Positions 1-11,224 of a stretch of DNA of 64,000 bases are shown here, piece after piece. The notes beneath the pieces were generated by a model. The model ran no database searches and had not been told where the DNA came from. It saw only the letters and a program-made list of their open reading frames with translations. Position 1 is the first letter of the stretch. Each line of letters begins with the position of its first letter. Source of the DNA: Tanypteryx hageni (taxonomy: Eukaryota; Arthropoda; Insecta; Odonata; Petaluridae); NCBI GenBank assembly GCA_028673005.1, contig CM054113.1, forward strand, positions 44,396,834-44,460,833, in the 5' to 3' direction. A program made the position numbers and the translations under genes.

Positions 1-1570
1 ATGTGAAGCAGCCTGACATATCATCAAAAATGAAACAGTTCTGATCAAATCTCCTATATTCACATCAATTTCTCCCAATGAATTTAATAAATATTTTATT
101 CACTCTGTTCAAACAATCAAAAGTAATATCGCTAGTACTGTGACTACAGTTACTGAATGCCTTTCCAAAAGTAAATTTTCCATCCCATGTTTTTCATGGC
201 AACCTGTCGCATCATATGAGGCAGTTAAAATTGTATAAGGCATGAAAAACTCATTCAGCAAAGATGTATATGGTCTATCTAACAACCTCATTAAACAGAT
301 AATTGACTTAATTGCTTATTCTTGATTAATTCTCTGAAATTCGGCAATTTTCCTGAGTCCTTTAAACTGGCCCAGGTTGTACCTATCTTCAAATAGGTTT
401 GCCATGATGATCCTGGTAGTTATTGACCTATTTCTGTTATCCCTACTCTCTCTAAAGTATTTGAGATTGCCATGTATAATCAATTGTACAATTATTTTGA
501 ATCACACAATCTGTTCCCTCCAGCTCAATTTGATTTCAGAGCAGGCATGTCTACAGACCTTGCTGTCAAGACCCTTGACAAATTAATTTTATCAGCTTTT
601 AAAAATACGGAATATACTTCTGTAACACTGTGCAATCTCACTAATTGTAAGACATTTGACTGTGTTTCACATGAAATTCTCTTGCAAAAATTGGAATATT
701 ATGGTATTAAGAATGATTCATGAAAGATTTTAGTGTCATACCTTCAGAAGAGAACTTATCTTGTCTCTGTTGACTGTCTGATATCAGTTATCGGTCCTTC
801 CCTATTCCTGGTCATGATTAATGATCTGAAGTCCAATGTTCAATCTAATACTCTGTTGTATGCAGATGATATCACCTTTGTGAATCATGATCCTAATTTT
901 GTAAATGCAAAAATTATATCGTCTCTTTCTCTAGAGGCTACCAAGACTTGGTTCAGTGCCAATGAACTCTTGCTGAATGATAACATATCACAGAATATTG
1001 TATTTTATTTGCATGACCTACCAAATGCAAGCAATATGCATCCTTTAATACTTTTGGGCTTTCAGCTAGATTCAAAATTGTCCTGGAATGACCATATCAT
1101 TCATATTGGTAATAAGCTCTCTCAGGTATTATACATGATTAGGAAACAAACCTGTAGTTTCTTACAATTATCTAAGATCTGTATGTTTTTAATCTTCCAT
1201 TGTCATGTGACCTATGGAATCTGTCTTTGGAGACATGCACCTAATGTTAAATCAATCTTTGCCCTGCAAAAAAAGGCAGGATAATCTGCGGGTCTTCATT
1301 TTGAGAACATTGTAAACCCCTGTTTATCCAACTTGAAGTATTAACTGTTAATAGCGGCTTTATATATACTAATCTAATCCATGTCAAAACTAACTTGGGT
1401 ACATATGTTACCTGGTCCCAAATCCACTCATATGACACGAGATCAAGAAATTTATGATGTCAGTCCTTTAAAATCTTCAGGATCTAATAATTTTATAAAT
1501 TAATTCAGTTCATTAGCAACTGTGATAATATGCCTCTAAAGAAAGACAATAAATTCTGAAAAGCAAGATG
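1..1570 (+). pseudogene. Degenerate non-LTR retrotransposon (LINE) ORF2, reverse transcriptase to C-terminus
   Basis: Translated pieces read in order like the reverse transcriptase half of a LINE ORF2. Around 340-480 there is a segment ending in a YRPIS-type motif. Around 640-720 a segment (TFDCVSHEILLQKLEYYGI) matches the FDxVxH block. The catalytic YADD is intact at 859-870 (LLYADDITF). A thumb/C-terminal part with the LGFQLDSKLSWNDHI block follows at about 1055-1110. A tail that still reads as LINE C-terminus runs to about 1570. The frame is broken by several stops and shifts (for example near 230, 323, 394 and 720), so it is dead. It continues off the left edge of the window. The clade is probably CR1/Jockey-like, inferred only from motif style. 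No poly(A) tail or target duplication was recognised. Confidence 0.8.
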
Positions 1571-2690
1571 TTGTTGTAATCTGGTCTAAATAATTCACAG
1601 GAAACTAATTTTTTATCAGTGACATACCAAAAGCAAATGTAGCTAAGTAATATTGCTAATTAAATTTATTTTTTCACTCCATTAATGCTTCCAAAACCCT
1701 CACAAAAACCCCCCTTTATCACATAATAAACCACTCTACATATCAAGCAAAGCTGACATGGTCTGCTCAGATGAATGCCTTAGAAATGTGATGTCATTAT
1801 TCATATAATTAGATTTTGTTTAGACACAACACAAGTAGGCATACACATTGTGGTTTGCATGTAGTAACTTTACTTCAGAGACAACTTTTCTAAAAGTATG
1901 GATATTTCAACCATCACCTGCTCCTTTAACATATATGGGCTCTTACTGAAGATGATGTTGTATGCACAGAATTACATGTTCAGGTTTTTAAAAATGTTTT
2001 GAAGCAAATTTTTCTTGTTTAGCTGTGGGTGTAATGAATTGATCCTTGGCTTTGAGTTATATCCCCTAAACCTCTATAGTGAAGCAATCCCTGGAGAAAA
2101 CTATGTATATGTAAACCAGGATGAGTAACAGACATATGTTTGTGTCTAATATATTTTTAGTGTCTTTTATTTTCTCCTTTCTGACCTTGGTGTAGTGTTT
2201 AAGGAATTTCTGTATGTATTTAATTATGCCCCATAGGTTGAGCATTCATTACCTCATCAATGTTCATTAATTTCTAATCTACCAAAGCAAATACATACTC
2301 TTTTATGGAGGCATTTGAAAACCTTTAAATATTTCCTGTCATTTAATTCTGACCTCTAGAAATTTCGATCAATTAATTAGGTACCTGATACAAATGCGTA
2401 TTTATGTCAATGCCTTTTTTAACATTATAATAATTTTGTATTTGATCAAAGTAACCCATTCACTTAGGATATTATGATAATTCATTTATGGCACGTTTCC
2501 TCATACATTACAGTGTTTTTGAAATCTTAACAGGTTCCATATCATTTTCAAAAAGTATTTTCTTCGATCAATTTCTGATTATGAATTTTTTTAATATCAA
2601 GATTTAATGAATGAGCAAATATTTAAAGTGTATTCTATAAATGAAAATAAAGTAGAATCTAGAATCTTTTTGTAATAAACGTGAATTTAC
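1571..2690. other. AT-rich stretch without recognisable gene
   Basis: No reading frame of note, no terminal inverted repeats and no tandem array were seen. It lies downstream of the PDZ gene on the minus strand. It could therefore hold 3' exons or untranslated sequence of that gene that are too short to recognise by eye. Confidence 0.4.
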
Positions 2691-2806
2691 CACTTATTTT
2701 CATTCTGTAACACGCTAACCAACTCCTTGGATTCCTCTATAGCTGACTTTGCAGTGTCTATTGTAGTCTGTACTGCTTCACCCATCTCACCGTCACAGCT
2801 CTGGGA
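2691..2806 (-). CDS. Candidate coiled-coil exon, possibly a further exon of the PDZ gene
   Basis: Read on the minus strand, an acceptor-like ...TCATAG is followed by 116 bases open in one frame. They encode about 38 residues beginning SQSCDGEMGEAVQTTIDTAK and rich in E, K, A and V with heptad-like spacing. It ends at AAGTG|GTAAAT, a good donor-like site (phase 2). Without that donor the frame stops three bases later. Codon use is more coding-like than the surroundings. The problem is phase. Exon 4295-4465 could donate at CTCAG|GTGGGG only in phase 2, while this exon needs entry in phase 0. So either an unseen exon lies between them, or it belongs to another transcript, or it is chance. Exon status is inference. 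Confidence 0.3.
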
Positions 2807-4294
2807 CTATGACTGAAAATGCAAAAATCATGCTAAATAGTCTTAATTGGATAATTTCTTCCTGCAATTTGCATAGGTGACAGGAACATGGTTATAAAAA
2901 TGCTCACAAAAAACAGGAACAGCTTGTACATGCCACAAGTAATCAAAACAAAACATGGGAACACATCTCCTATACTGTGTATTAGAACAATTACACATGG
3001 AAATATATAATAGACGACAAAAAAAAGGTGTTTAAAAGGTTCAAAAGATTCCAATTTACATTTTTTAACTTTTCAGTCATCATGCAATTGTTGTTCAAAA
3101 TATTCCCTTGACCATTAAATGGTTGAGAAGCCATTTCAGCTACAAATCAGCCATACTCAGTGGTAATTTATTAATCATTCTGGAAGTAATAACTGGTACA
3201 TTGCTATAAAGTATGGCTACTTCATAGTTGAAATGCAGAACTGGTTTTCTAAACCATTTTACAACTAAAATATTTAATTTCATCATCATTTTAATTCTTG
3301 TTGTAAGATTAACTTGATAATTACTAGTTTTTGGGATGAAATCATTCATTCTTCCCAAATTAATCCTTGCATGTGAGAGATCAAAATTGTACACTGAAAA
3401 GTTGATAAACTGATGCTTTTGTAATTAAATTTAATTTTAGCAGTAACATGTTGTGTTATATGTTGAATTTTGATTCATGCATTTTAAAGAAAATTAATTA
3501 ATTGTGTTATAAAAATTTCTGATAAGAAGAAAGTTTAAAAAAACTAAGTTAATCATAGACAAACTCAGTAACCTTCACATATTTTACTATGCTGATGGTG
3601 ACTTAATTTTTGTCATTATGATGTTACTATATTACTGTTGCCTGATTTCTTCAAAAGTATCAACCAAGAAAAATGTTAAGTCATAACTGGTGTCTTATGA
3701 CTGCCATATGATTACAATATTGTAATTTGTTCTCATACCATTTATATCATAAATGCCATCATATCTTTTATCCTCAACTAGAATTGTTTAAACTTGCGGC
3801 ACAGTTTTCAGCATATGTATTTTATAGAAATATTTTTCAGATGTGGATTATTTTCTTCATGGTTAGTAAAACCACCATACTATAGAATTTTTAAATGCTG
3901 TACAGGTAGCAGCCTGGTGACACATTTTAGGTAAGAGAAGGTAATTACTAACTTTAGTAAATTAGGGCCATTATAAGCGCATATACATAGAGTACAGTTA
4001 AGATAAAATGCTAATGAAACTTTCAAAATAGAGTATCTATGAAAAACAGCCTAAAAATTATAATATAACACTGATAAAATAGGAAAATTATGCTTAAAAT
4101 TTCAAAAGAAATTTGTTGGTTAATAAGTTGTAATTAAGATGGTAAAATAGCATGATAATGATTCAAATTATCTATTAGCACATTCAAATTTGTTGTGAAT
4201 TAAATTTCCAGCTATACAATTCCTATGCTATGCTAAACAAGCTAAAAAAATAAAAATTATTCTTAAAAATTTCAGTTTTTACAAATACCAAGAT
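2807..4294. other. Probable intron or 3' flank of the PDZ gene, nothing recognised
   Basis: AT-rich sequence between the PDZ exon and the candidate exon. Short open frames exist on the minus strand (for example 3140-3394), but they have low-complexity AT-driven composition and no splice context that I could support. Confidence 0.35.
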
Positions 4295-4465
4295 TTATTC
4301 TTTTTTACCCCACCTGAGAAGACTAAGTTTCAAGTTGTCTCCAGAATCAAGTAATGTCCTGCATACATGGTGGTGGCATAGGTCAAATACATTTTCATCA
4401 TTGATGGCTACAATCATGTCCTCAGCCTTAAGGCTTGATTTATCTGCAATTGATCCTGTGCGAAC
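4295..4465 (-). CDS. PDZ-domain protein, exon 2 (second half of PDZ domain and short C-terminus)
   Basis: On the minus strand a pyrimidine-rich stretch and ...AACTTAG precede a frame starting VRTGSIADKSSLKAED, which runs 56 codons to TAA at 4297-4295. It supplies the second half of a PDZ domain. The GS.A....L..GD segment appears as GSIADKSSLKAEDMIVAIND. The helix-B region is CHHHVCRTLLDSG, and the last strand is LKLSLLR. Joined in phase 0 to the exon ending at 7242 it completes one uninterrupted PDZ fold, so the intron (4466-7241, 2776 bp, GT..AG) is well supported. The protein then ends in WGKKE. An internal CTCAG|GTGGGG could be an alternative donor leading to longer isoforms. The predicted short form is 320 residues, a PDZ-terminal adaptor-type protein. 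Confidence 0.82.
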   Translation of the reverse strand, partial: VRTGSIADKSSLKAEDMIVAINDENVFDLCHHHVCRTLLDSGDNLKLSLLRWGKKE

Positions 4466-4640
4466 CTAAGTTCATTAGAATGGAAAAATTACAAAAAATG
4501 GAATTATCAACTTCATCCTAATCAACATTAATATGTAATTCAGATAGTGCTGCAATTACATACAAGGAAAACTGGAAGCTTTAAGGTATTTCATTATTCT
4601 TATACTTATTAAATGACATTACATTTAATTTATATATGTA

Positions 4641-4726
4641 CCATATTTGGCAGTCTCTAAGATGCAAGTCAATTTTAAGTGAAAAATTTTCTGAAATAAG
4701 TGCATCTTATGGGCTGAAAAATATGG
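4641..4726. repeat. Short MITE with terminal inverted repeats
   Basis: The left end CCATATTTGGCAG...TAAGATGCA and the right end TGCATCTTAT...AAAATATGG are inverted copies about 25 bases long around a short AT-rich middle. The style (CCATATTTTTCAGCCCATAAGATGCA) resembles Tc1/mariner or pogo-type MITEs flanked by TA, which is present on the left. It lies in the intron of the PDZ gene. Confidence 0.55.
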
Positions 4727-5979
4727 TGGAATTTGTTTTTATTAATATTTAAGTAGAAAGAGCATCTTTTTTCAAAATCATTGCCTTTCACAAATATTTA
4801 AATTGTAATTTTTTTTATGGAATTCCTCTTTAAAAATGTCTGATTCACTATGATGTAACACACAGGCAGCACGTTTTAAAATAAATTATTTTTAACTTCT
4901 CTTAAGAAATTTAATTAAATGAATTTTTGATAATAGTCAGGGTACTGTCTGAAAATAACTTGAGAAGCTATCCTTTGTTATTCTACACTTTTGATCATAT
5001 TACTAAAAAATTAGAAAATTATATTAGCTCAATTTGAGCAACACAGTTGTTGTTTCCCAAATAAGAACTTGTTTTTCTTTTTTAATTTCCTCCCTCAAAA
5101 TAAATTTCCCTACAGTATGATTATTCAATTGATATTCTGAGAAATAAGGTACTTTTTAGAGCCCCTGCTCCTCATAATTTAATGAAATTGACAATGAAAC
5201 TAGATGTTCTAGTCAGAATCTGCAATCATTTGAGTTCATTTAAGATGCTAAATTTGAAATTGAAATATTGATTTATCATTATACTTATGCAGCTTATTTG
5301 ATGAACAAAATCTTTGGCTCACTTGTTGAGAAAATTACATTAATATATTATTTTAAGGGTTTAAAAAGATTAGAAACATTTTGGAAAATGTAAATTGAGT
5401 TTTATAAAGTCTACCTACTACATATATGAATTTTGAAATTTTCAAATATCAATAATCATTATTATTCAATTTTTTTATATTGAATTAGTTTTTCATTCCA
5501 TTAGGAAGATTTTGTTTCCTTTTAATTCACTTAGTTTGGTTTTTCATATCATTCATCTTGACAATGTCATGCAGTGACCACAGAAACATTAATGTATGAC
5601 AAAGCAGAAAAAATAAAACAATATCTTTTTCGGTTTTTGGCTGTATTAAGAATGACTTTTGCTGATTAAGACATTTGTTTACCTGTGTGTTTCCAAAACC
5701 ATGTTATCATCTGTTGGCCAGAGTTTAAATTAGGCATGTTTGTTACTTTGATAAGTCCTTACCATGAATGGAAGTCCTGCAAATTTCTCTAAGCTGTGAC
5801 TGTGGTCAGGATCAATCTATGGTTTGTGTATGTGTAACTGTTTTCTACAGTGCACTGTCACCTCACTGCAGTGGGGTGACATTCTGCAAACTTATTGTGA
5901 AAGTAAGTACATATGCATGTTTTTTTACTGTCAGTTCACATTGGCAAAGACTTTTTTATAAACAAGTATTACTAGATAT

Positions 5980-6241
5980 CATTGGCGGATCCAGAACCTT
6001 CCCAAGGAGGGGGCGATCGCCCCAATTACCCCTCCCCCGTATTGATTCCTCCTCTGTCGACAACCATACATTTTAAAAATCCCTACCCCCATCAGAATCT
6101 TTCTTTCCCTTGTCATACAGACTTAATCTTCGGTGTAGAAACAATGGATTTTGCGCGGAATGAATTTAAGAATGCACCTAGTGGAGGGCAATGGGCTCCT
6201 CCTAGGGGAGGGTGATCGCCCCTCCCTTGGGCCCACCACTG
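5980..6241. mobile_element. hAT-type MITE with perfect 8-bp target duplication
   Basis: The element begins CATTGGCGGATCC and ends GGGCCCACCACTG, an imperfect CAGTGG-type inverted terminus. It is flanked on both sides by CTAGATAT (5972-5979 and 6242-6249), a perfect 8-bp duplication as expected for hAT elements. The ends are GC-rich (AAGGAGGGGGCGATCGCCCC near the left, mirrored near the right), unlike the AT-rich intron. It carries no coding capacity. It sits in the large intron of the PDZ gene. Confidence 0.85.
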
Positions 6242-7241
6242 CTAGATATACATTTTTATCCAATTGATTCGTGGCAAAATTAAGTTTGAAATATGTGACT
6301 GACATTTATCAGTACAACATACTTGAAAAACCCACCCAAAATGTGTAAATCATTCAGAATGCTCAAAATGTGTTTAAGATATTTAAGATGTGCAAGAAGA
6401 AACATTTTACTCGCTTGAGTTTTCCCGATGTGTATGTGATCTTGTTACATTCAGTCAAGATGAAGTTTCGCATGATGTTTTATCTGCCTCTGTATTGTTG
6501 CTCCTGTTTATGTAAAAGTGTTTTTGGCCGTAATTATTCGAAAAAACAATTTCTTAGGATATCAAATGTATGTACATCTGCGAGTAGAGGGGGATGTAGA
6601 CAACTCTTCCTCTCCTATTTTCACGTACTAATGAATTGCTTTCTAAACTTATATCTCCCCATCGGCACCATCATATTGATGAGCATTTTTCATCTTACAT
6701 GCCCTAGAAATTTTTAGTATTTTAGAAAACTTCGTTATTTGTAACGTCGAACATTGTGAATTGTGGAGTATTTTAATAATGTTGAGATAATTAATAGATT
6801 CTCAGGCTACAAACGCCTTGAACATTATTTTTTTGGATTCTGTTGGTAAATTCGTTCATAGATATGCTTTTTCTGAGATAAACGCTGATTTGTAGAAAAT
6901 TATCTCGAAATTTGTCAAGGAAAATGCGTAATTCCAAAGCATTATCGCCAAAGATATTCTTCCAGCATTTGAACGCTATTATAAAAACATATCGGAAGTA
7001 TTGCGTAATATATATATTTTCAATGACGGCCTTCAATTAAAATATTCGCTAAAAACGCAATTCAAAGAAAGTGACAAAAGTATTATATATAATTCGGTGA
7101 CAGCGGTTTAAAACAAGAGCTACAACCTCTCGCTGCGTAACCTTTATAAATAGTTTAAAAATAGTAAAATTAATGGTGTTTCGCGTATGCAAGGAAATAT
7201 ACGACGTTAGCGATCGAATCGCATGCACCTAACACACTCAC

Positions 7242-8033
7242 CTCGCTGATTTCAGGAGGAATGTCCAAATCTCGTCCTCCTTTGACTTTAAACCCCCACA
7301 GAAGACCCATTCTTTTAGAGAGTGTCACATCCATTTCAGTTATCCCATCCTTCTCCGACTTGACAACAATATCGTATTTGAACGGTTCTTCTTTCGGTTT
7401 AGGAGGTTCTTCCTCGGGTTGAGGTGGTTTTTCTTCGGCTTTGGGAGGCTCAGGCTGAGACCCTTCACCTTCTTCATCTGCCCTTTTCGAAATTTCGTCT
7501 TCCTCGGCGGTTTTGGAAAGTTCGATGGCAGTCACCTCGCTAGCTTCGGAAGATCGAACACCTTCCGCCTCGGATGCAGAATCTAAGCCAGCTTCTCGAG
7601 CTGGAATGGAATCCTCTTCGCTTCTGATGCTTCCTTCGCCATCTTGGTATTCGACGTCCTCGTATTCGTATTCGACCCTTTCTTCTTCTTCTTCTTCTTC
7701 TTCGAATGAGACTTCCCCTTCGTAAACTTCTTCAGTTTCCATGGTTACGCCTTCGGACTCGTGCGCAACCGTCTCTGCATGCGTAGATGTTTCCGCTACT
7801 TCGGACGTAGTGACTACACCAGGAGCTGTTACTTGTTCCGTAGTAGTGGTCGTTTCGGCAGTGGTAATTTCGGTAGTGGTCATTTCTCCTTCGTATTGGG
7901 GAATTTCAATTATGTCCTCTTGGGGCATATATATCTCCCCTTCCTCTGGCATGGTGATTTGACCGTCATCGGGGTTGAACTCTGTGTCTTCTTCTGGGGA
8001 ATGGACCGCGTTTTCGTCTTCCTGTGCATCCAT
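7242..8033 (-). CDS. PDZ-domain protein, exon 1 (acidic N-terminal region and first half of PDZ domain)
   Basis: The start ATG (8033-8031, reads MDAQEDEN) is the first ATG after an in-frame TGA at 8144-8142. The apparent longer frame upstream begins with TTG, not ATG. The 264 codons of this exon encode a strongly acidic, probably disordered region. It has a Thr-rich run (about residues 52-72), an eight-Glu run (about 113-121) and Pro/Glu/Lys repeats such as KPPQPEEEPPKPKEE (about 200-222). The first half of a PDZ domain begins near residue 225. Its ligand loop, LLWGFKVKGG, resembles the PWGF loop of the ZASP/Enigma PDZ group. The exon ends ATC AGC GAG|GTGAGT, a textbook donor, in phase 0 with 4295-4465. 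Such PDZ proteins scaffold C-terminal peptides of partners, often at cytoskeletal or membrane sites. The exact family is not identified. Confidence 0.83.
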
Positions 8034-9238
8034 CTGACGAGTTTTATGATTCAAAGAGAAGTGATGGGAATGAACGGAAAGGTTTCTTGAAAATATTTTC
8101 AATGCATACGTACATTTTTTATCTCGAAATTTTATTCTTCTTCATGTAAGATGGCGATTTCAATTGTTGATTTGATTAACGCGAAATGGTTTTGCTAAAA
8201 AATCTGAATTATTTCAACTATTCCATGAATTATCATCACATTTTGAAAAATTATGTTATTTCAAACCTGCAAAGTTTGTTTAAAGATAGTAAGAATTGAG
8301 AGCTGAGAAGTGAGAGCAGTATCTCAGTGGCGTGTTCACTTCATAAACTACAAATGGGCGCCTTGTTGTTGTAATTGAGGCAGCTTTGTAATTTAATGCC
8401 GTGTAGTTTTTTCATTGGAGAATGATAAGTTAATTACGAATAAAAGTGTTTAATGCGATCATCGTAACGCGCGTTTATAGAGCGCGAGTGGTGCTTGGAG
8501 ACCGTACCGAACATTCACTTTTGAAATCTCTTTCTTTGTTTATTTGAATTATCATACAGTTCCAATAAAATAATTTATATATATCATCAAAATGTATTTG
8601 TTTGCTTTCTCCAAACATCATCGGTAAAATTTATAGCTAGCAGTGTAATTGCTAATCCATAGCATTTTATAAAATAATTAGCGTTTTTGACAAAGTTTGT
8701 AACAACTTGTGACCATATTATATTTAATTTTATCATTTATTTTAGAGATACTGCATTTAATTCGTTCATAGTCGTTTATATAATCTCAACGATTTCATTT
8801 AAAAGAATAAATTTATCGTTCTAGGTATAATCTAAACTGATCGTTTTGCGTAGTGTACTCGCAAGTTTAACTAAGTTAATGTAACAATTGAAAACGCCAT
8901 TTTTCGATCGAAGTTTTGCGAGTTTAATTGGGTGTACCAAAATAGAATAACCAAAATATGGAATCTTTCACAAAAATACACGTGAACTTAAAGGCAAAAA
9001 ACGCCATGAGGTTACAGCACATACGTTATTAATTAATTGAAGCGTCAAATTCATTGTATATGCGTGCATTAATTAAAAATTGCTATTATTTTTGTGGCAA
9101 TTAGTAAAAACATGCATAGTTTCGACTTAATTATTTTCCATTTTATGAGAAGGGGAGCAGATTTTTTTCGTAGTTATTGAGGTTCAACAGAAATCGTTTT
9201 CAAATTATTGTTCCTAATGTCAAAATAGACGTCCAATC
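8034..9238. other. 5' flank and promoter side of the PDZ gene
   Basis: This stretch lies upstream of the minus-strand start codon. An in-frame stop at 8142 shows that coding does not continue here. A short GC-richer patch with GCGCGCGTTTATAGAGCGCG-like sequence (about 8468-8488) is a possible promoter-proximal element, but nothing specific can be supported. The rest is AT-rich without repeats I could identify. Confidence 0.4.
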
Positions 9239-9246
9239 TTCTAGAT

Positions 9247-10584
9247 CAGTGATTGTAGGAGAAAAACTCGTCGTGACCGTGTGTTCGGGCTCCTGACACG
9301 TTGCGGTGGTCGCATTCTTACATTTAGGGTCTAACAATAAGTTATATTTGGTATTTTACGTTAGGCACTTACAAAGTTTAATGAGATAAATATCAATACA
9401 CTGATATAAGAATTTTTGTATTGAATATTTAACATTGAGTATGAAAACATCTTAATAGAGAAAATATAAATAAGTAAAGATGGGGACTACGGCGGAATTG
9501 ATGTTAAATATAAATTTACTCCTTAACCGTAAAATTCAAAATTAGAGCCAGGCAAAGAAAAGGGGGGGAGGAAAGGAAGGAAAGGCAAAAGACAATAAAA
9601 ATTATAAACTTACAGGTTTAGGGGTTGTTACTCCACGCCAGGGACATGATGTCACTCACACATTCACTCACTCAATCGCACAAACACTAATCCTAAAGGT
9701 GGAAAAGGAAACGGGACCTGGTTTGCGAGAAATTACTCTGCGCCAGGGACCCAAAAAATCACACCGTTGCTAGAAGGTTTGTGAGTCAGTACGACTAAGC
9801 AACCACAGACACACGCACACGTACACGCCAAGAGATAAAGGGAACAAAGGGGGGGAAGGAAAGGGGAAATAATACTAGGTTTACGGGAGATTAAACCACG
9901 CCAGGGACCTAGTATCGCACACAGCGTACTAGTACGTTTACCTCCTCTTCAGAGATCTTGTGTGCGTGTATCGAGTGCTTGCGTGCGTGATTGTTTCGTC
10001 TGTTAGGTCCCTGTCGTTGCCGGAAGGCACATAAACCTACAGGCCGCTGTGTGCAATACGAGGTCCCTGGCGTGGTTTAATCTCCCGTAAACCTAGTATT
10101 ATTTCCCCTTTCCTTCCACCTTTATTTTTTCCCTTTACCTCTTGACGTGTGCGTGTGTTTGTGGTTGCTTATTAGGTCCCTGTCACGGTCGTACTGACTC
10201 ACAAACCTTCTAGCAACGGTGTGATTTTTTGGGCCCCTGGCGCCGAGTAATTTCTCGCAAACCCGGTCCCGTTTCCTTTTCCACCTTTAGGATTAGTGTT
10301 TGTGCGATTGAGTGAGTGAATGTGTGAGTGACATCAGGTCCCTGGCGTGGAGTAACAACCCCTAAACCTGTAAGTTTATAATTTTTATTGTCTTTTGCCT
10401 TTCCTTCCTTTCCTCCCCCCTTTTCTTTGTTTGTCTCTAATTTTGAATTTTACGGTTAAGAAGTTAATTTATATTTAACAGCGAAAATATACAAAAATCT
10501 GTCTATTAATTATTGCTATGTTTAAAATATAATTTTGCTGGTGGCCGCATTAAATTTTCCGTTGGCCGCACTCGAGAATCATTG
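9247..10584. mobile_element. hAT-type element with perfect 8-bp target duplication, containing a nested fold-back element
   Basis: The ends are CAGTGATTGTAGGAG on the left and CTCGAGAATCATTG on the right, matching as imperfect inverted termini. Both flanks carry TTCTAGAT (9239-9246 and 10585-10592). Near the ends are GCGGTGGTCGCA-like and mirrored TGGCCGCA sequences, typical of the GCGGCC-rich group of hAT MITEs. No coding frame is present. Most of its length is the separate inverted-repeat element at 9502-10480, so the original insertion was probably only about 360 bp. Confidence 0.78.
9502..10480. mobile_element. Fold-back element: two about 430-bp inverted arms built from repeated modules
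   Basis: The left arm (9502 to about 9929) and right arm (about 10050 to 10480) are inverted copies with an approximately 120-bp loop. The outermost sequence is TGTTAAATATAAATT. Within each arm a module recurs about three times: a GGTTTACGGG/GGTTTAGGGG-like block followed by (C)ACGCCAGGGAC. Purine tracts such as GGGGGGGAGGAAAGGAAGG (9564-9584) and a pyrimidine mirror near 10400 separate the modules. No coding capacity was seen. Modular long arms fit the fold-back class of DNA transposon. No target duplication was clear. Confidence 0.75.
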
Positions 10585-10904
10585 TTCTAGATAATATTTA
10601 TTTTACCAATTCTGGACCCCATTAAAACTACTATAATCCAAATGCGGCCCTTCAAGAACATTAATTTCCTTAGCGCGGCCCTGATGCCACTACGATTTTG
10701 GCATAGAGCAAATGAGGTAATAATTTTGTTTTTTTTTTGTTTTCATGTGTCGAATTATTTTTTTACCTAGTAAATTGCCATCAAAATGCATTCCAAACAT
10801 TTTTCATCATTATTTACAAAATAACAAACATATGTTTGAATATTCATTTCGCGAGCATTTTAAATCATATATTGTGTTTAAACGTAGAAAAGAAAGTTCT
10901 AGAC

Positions 10905-11216
10905 CAGTGGTGAGCAATCCGCGGGCAGCATGCGGCCCCCAGGAGCGTTTTATGCTGTCCGCGAAGCTATGATTAAAAATTAATCCATAAAATTTAACAC
11001 ACAAATTCATATCGTATACGACAATAAAACACTTGAGATCGAAATGTTATCCCTAAAACTTAATTTGGACTTGATTTTCACTGATATGATACCTCAGAAT
11101 ATCTAGTTAACGTCCGATTCAAAGCTTAACCCGGCCCGGCAAAGCATTGACAACTAGTAATGGGGCCCGCCAAGGTATTTGCAATCAGCCAATGCCCGCC
11201 ACCACCCCCACCACTG
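10905..11216. mobile_element. hAT-type MITE, family shared with 26576-26866
   Basis: Starts CAGTGGTGAGCAATCC and ends CCCCACCACTG. It is flanked by TTCTAGAC (10897-10904) and TTCTAGAT (11217-11224), an 8-bp duplication with one change. Internal words such as ACACTTGAGATCGAAATG and TTCACTGATATGATACC recur, inverted, in the copy at 26576-26866, so these are two members of one family. There is no coding capacity. Confidence 0.83.
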
Positions 11217-11224
11217 TTCTAGAT

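Noticed and set aside
7513..7962. Plus-strand Ser/Val-rich frames opposite the PDZ exon
   Set aside because: They are shadows of the acidic Glu/Thr codons on the minus strand.
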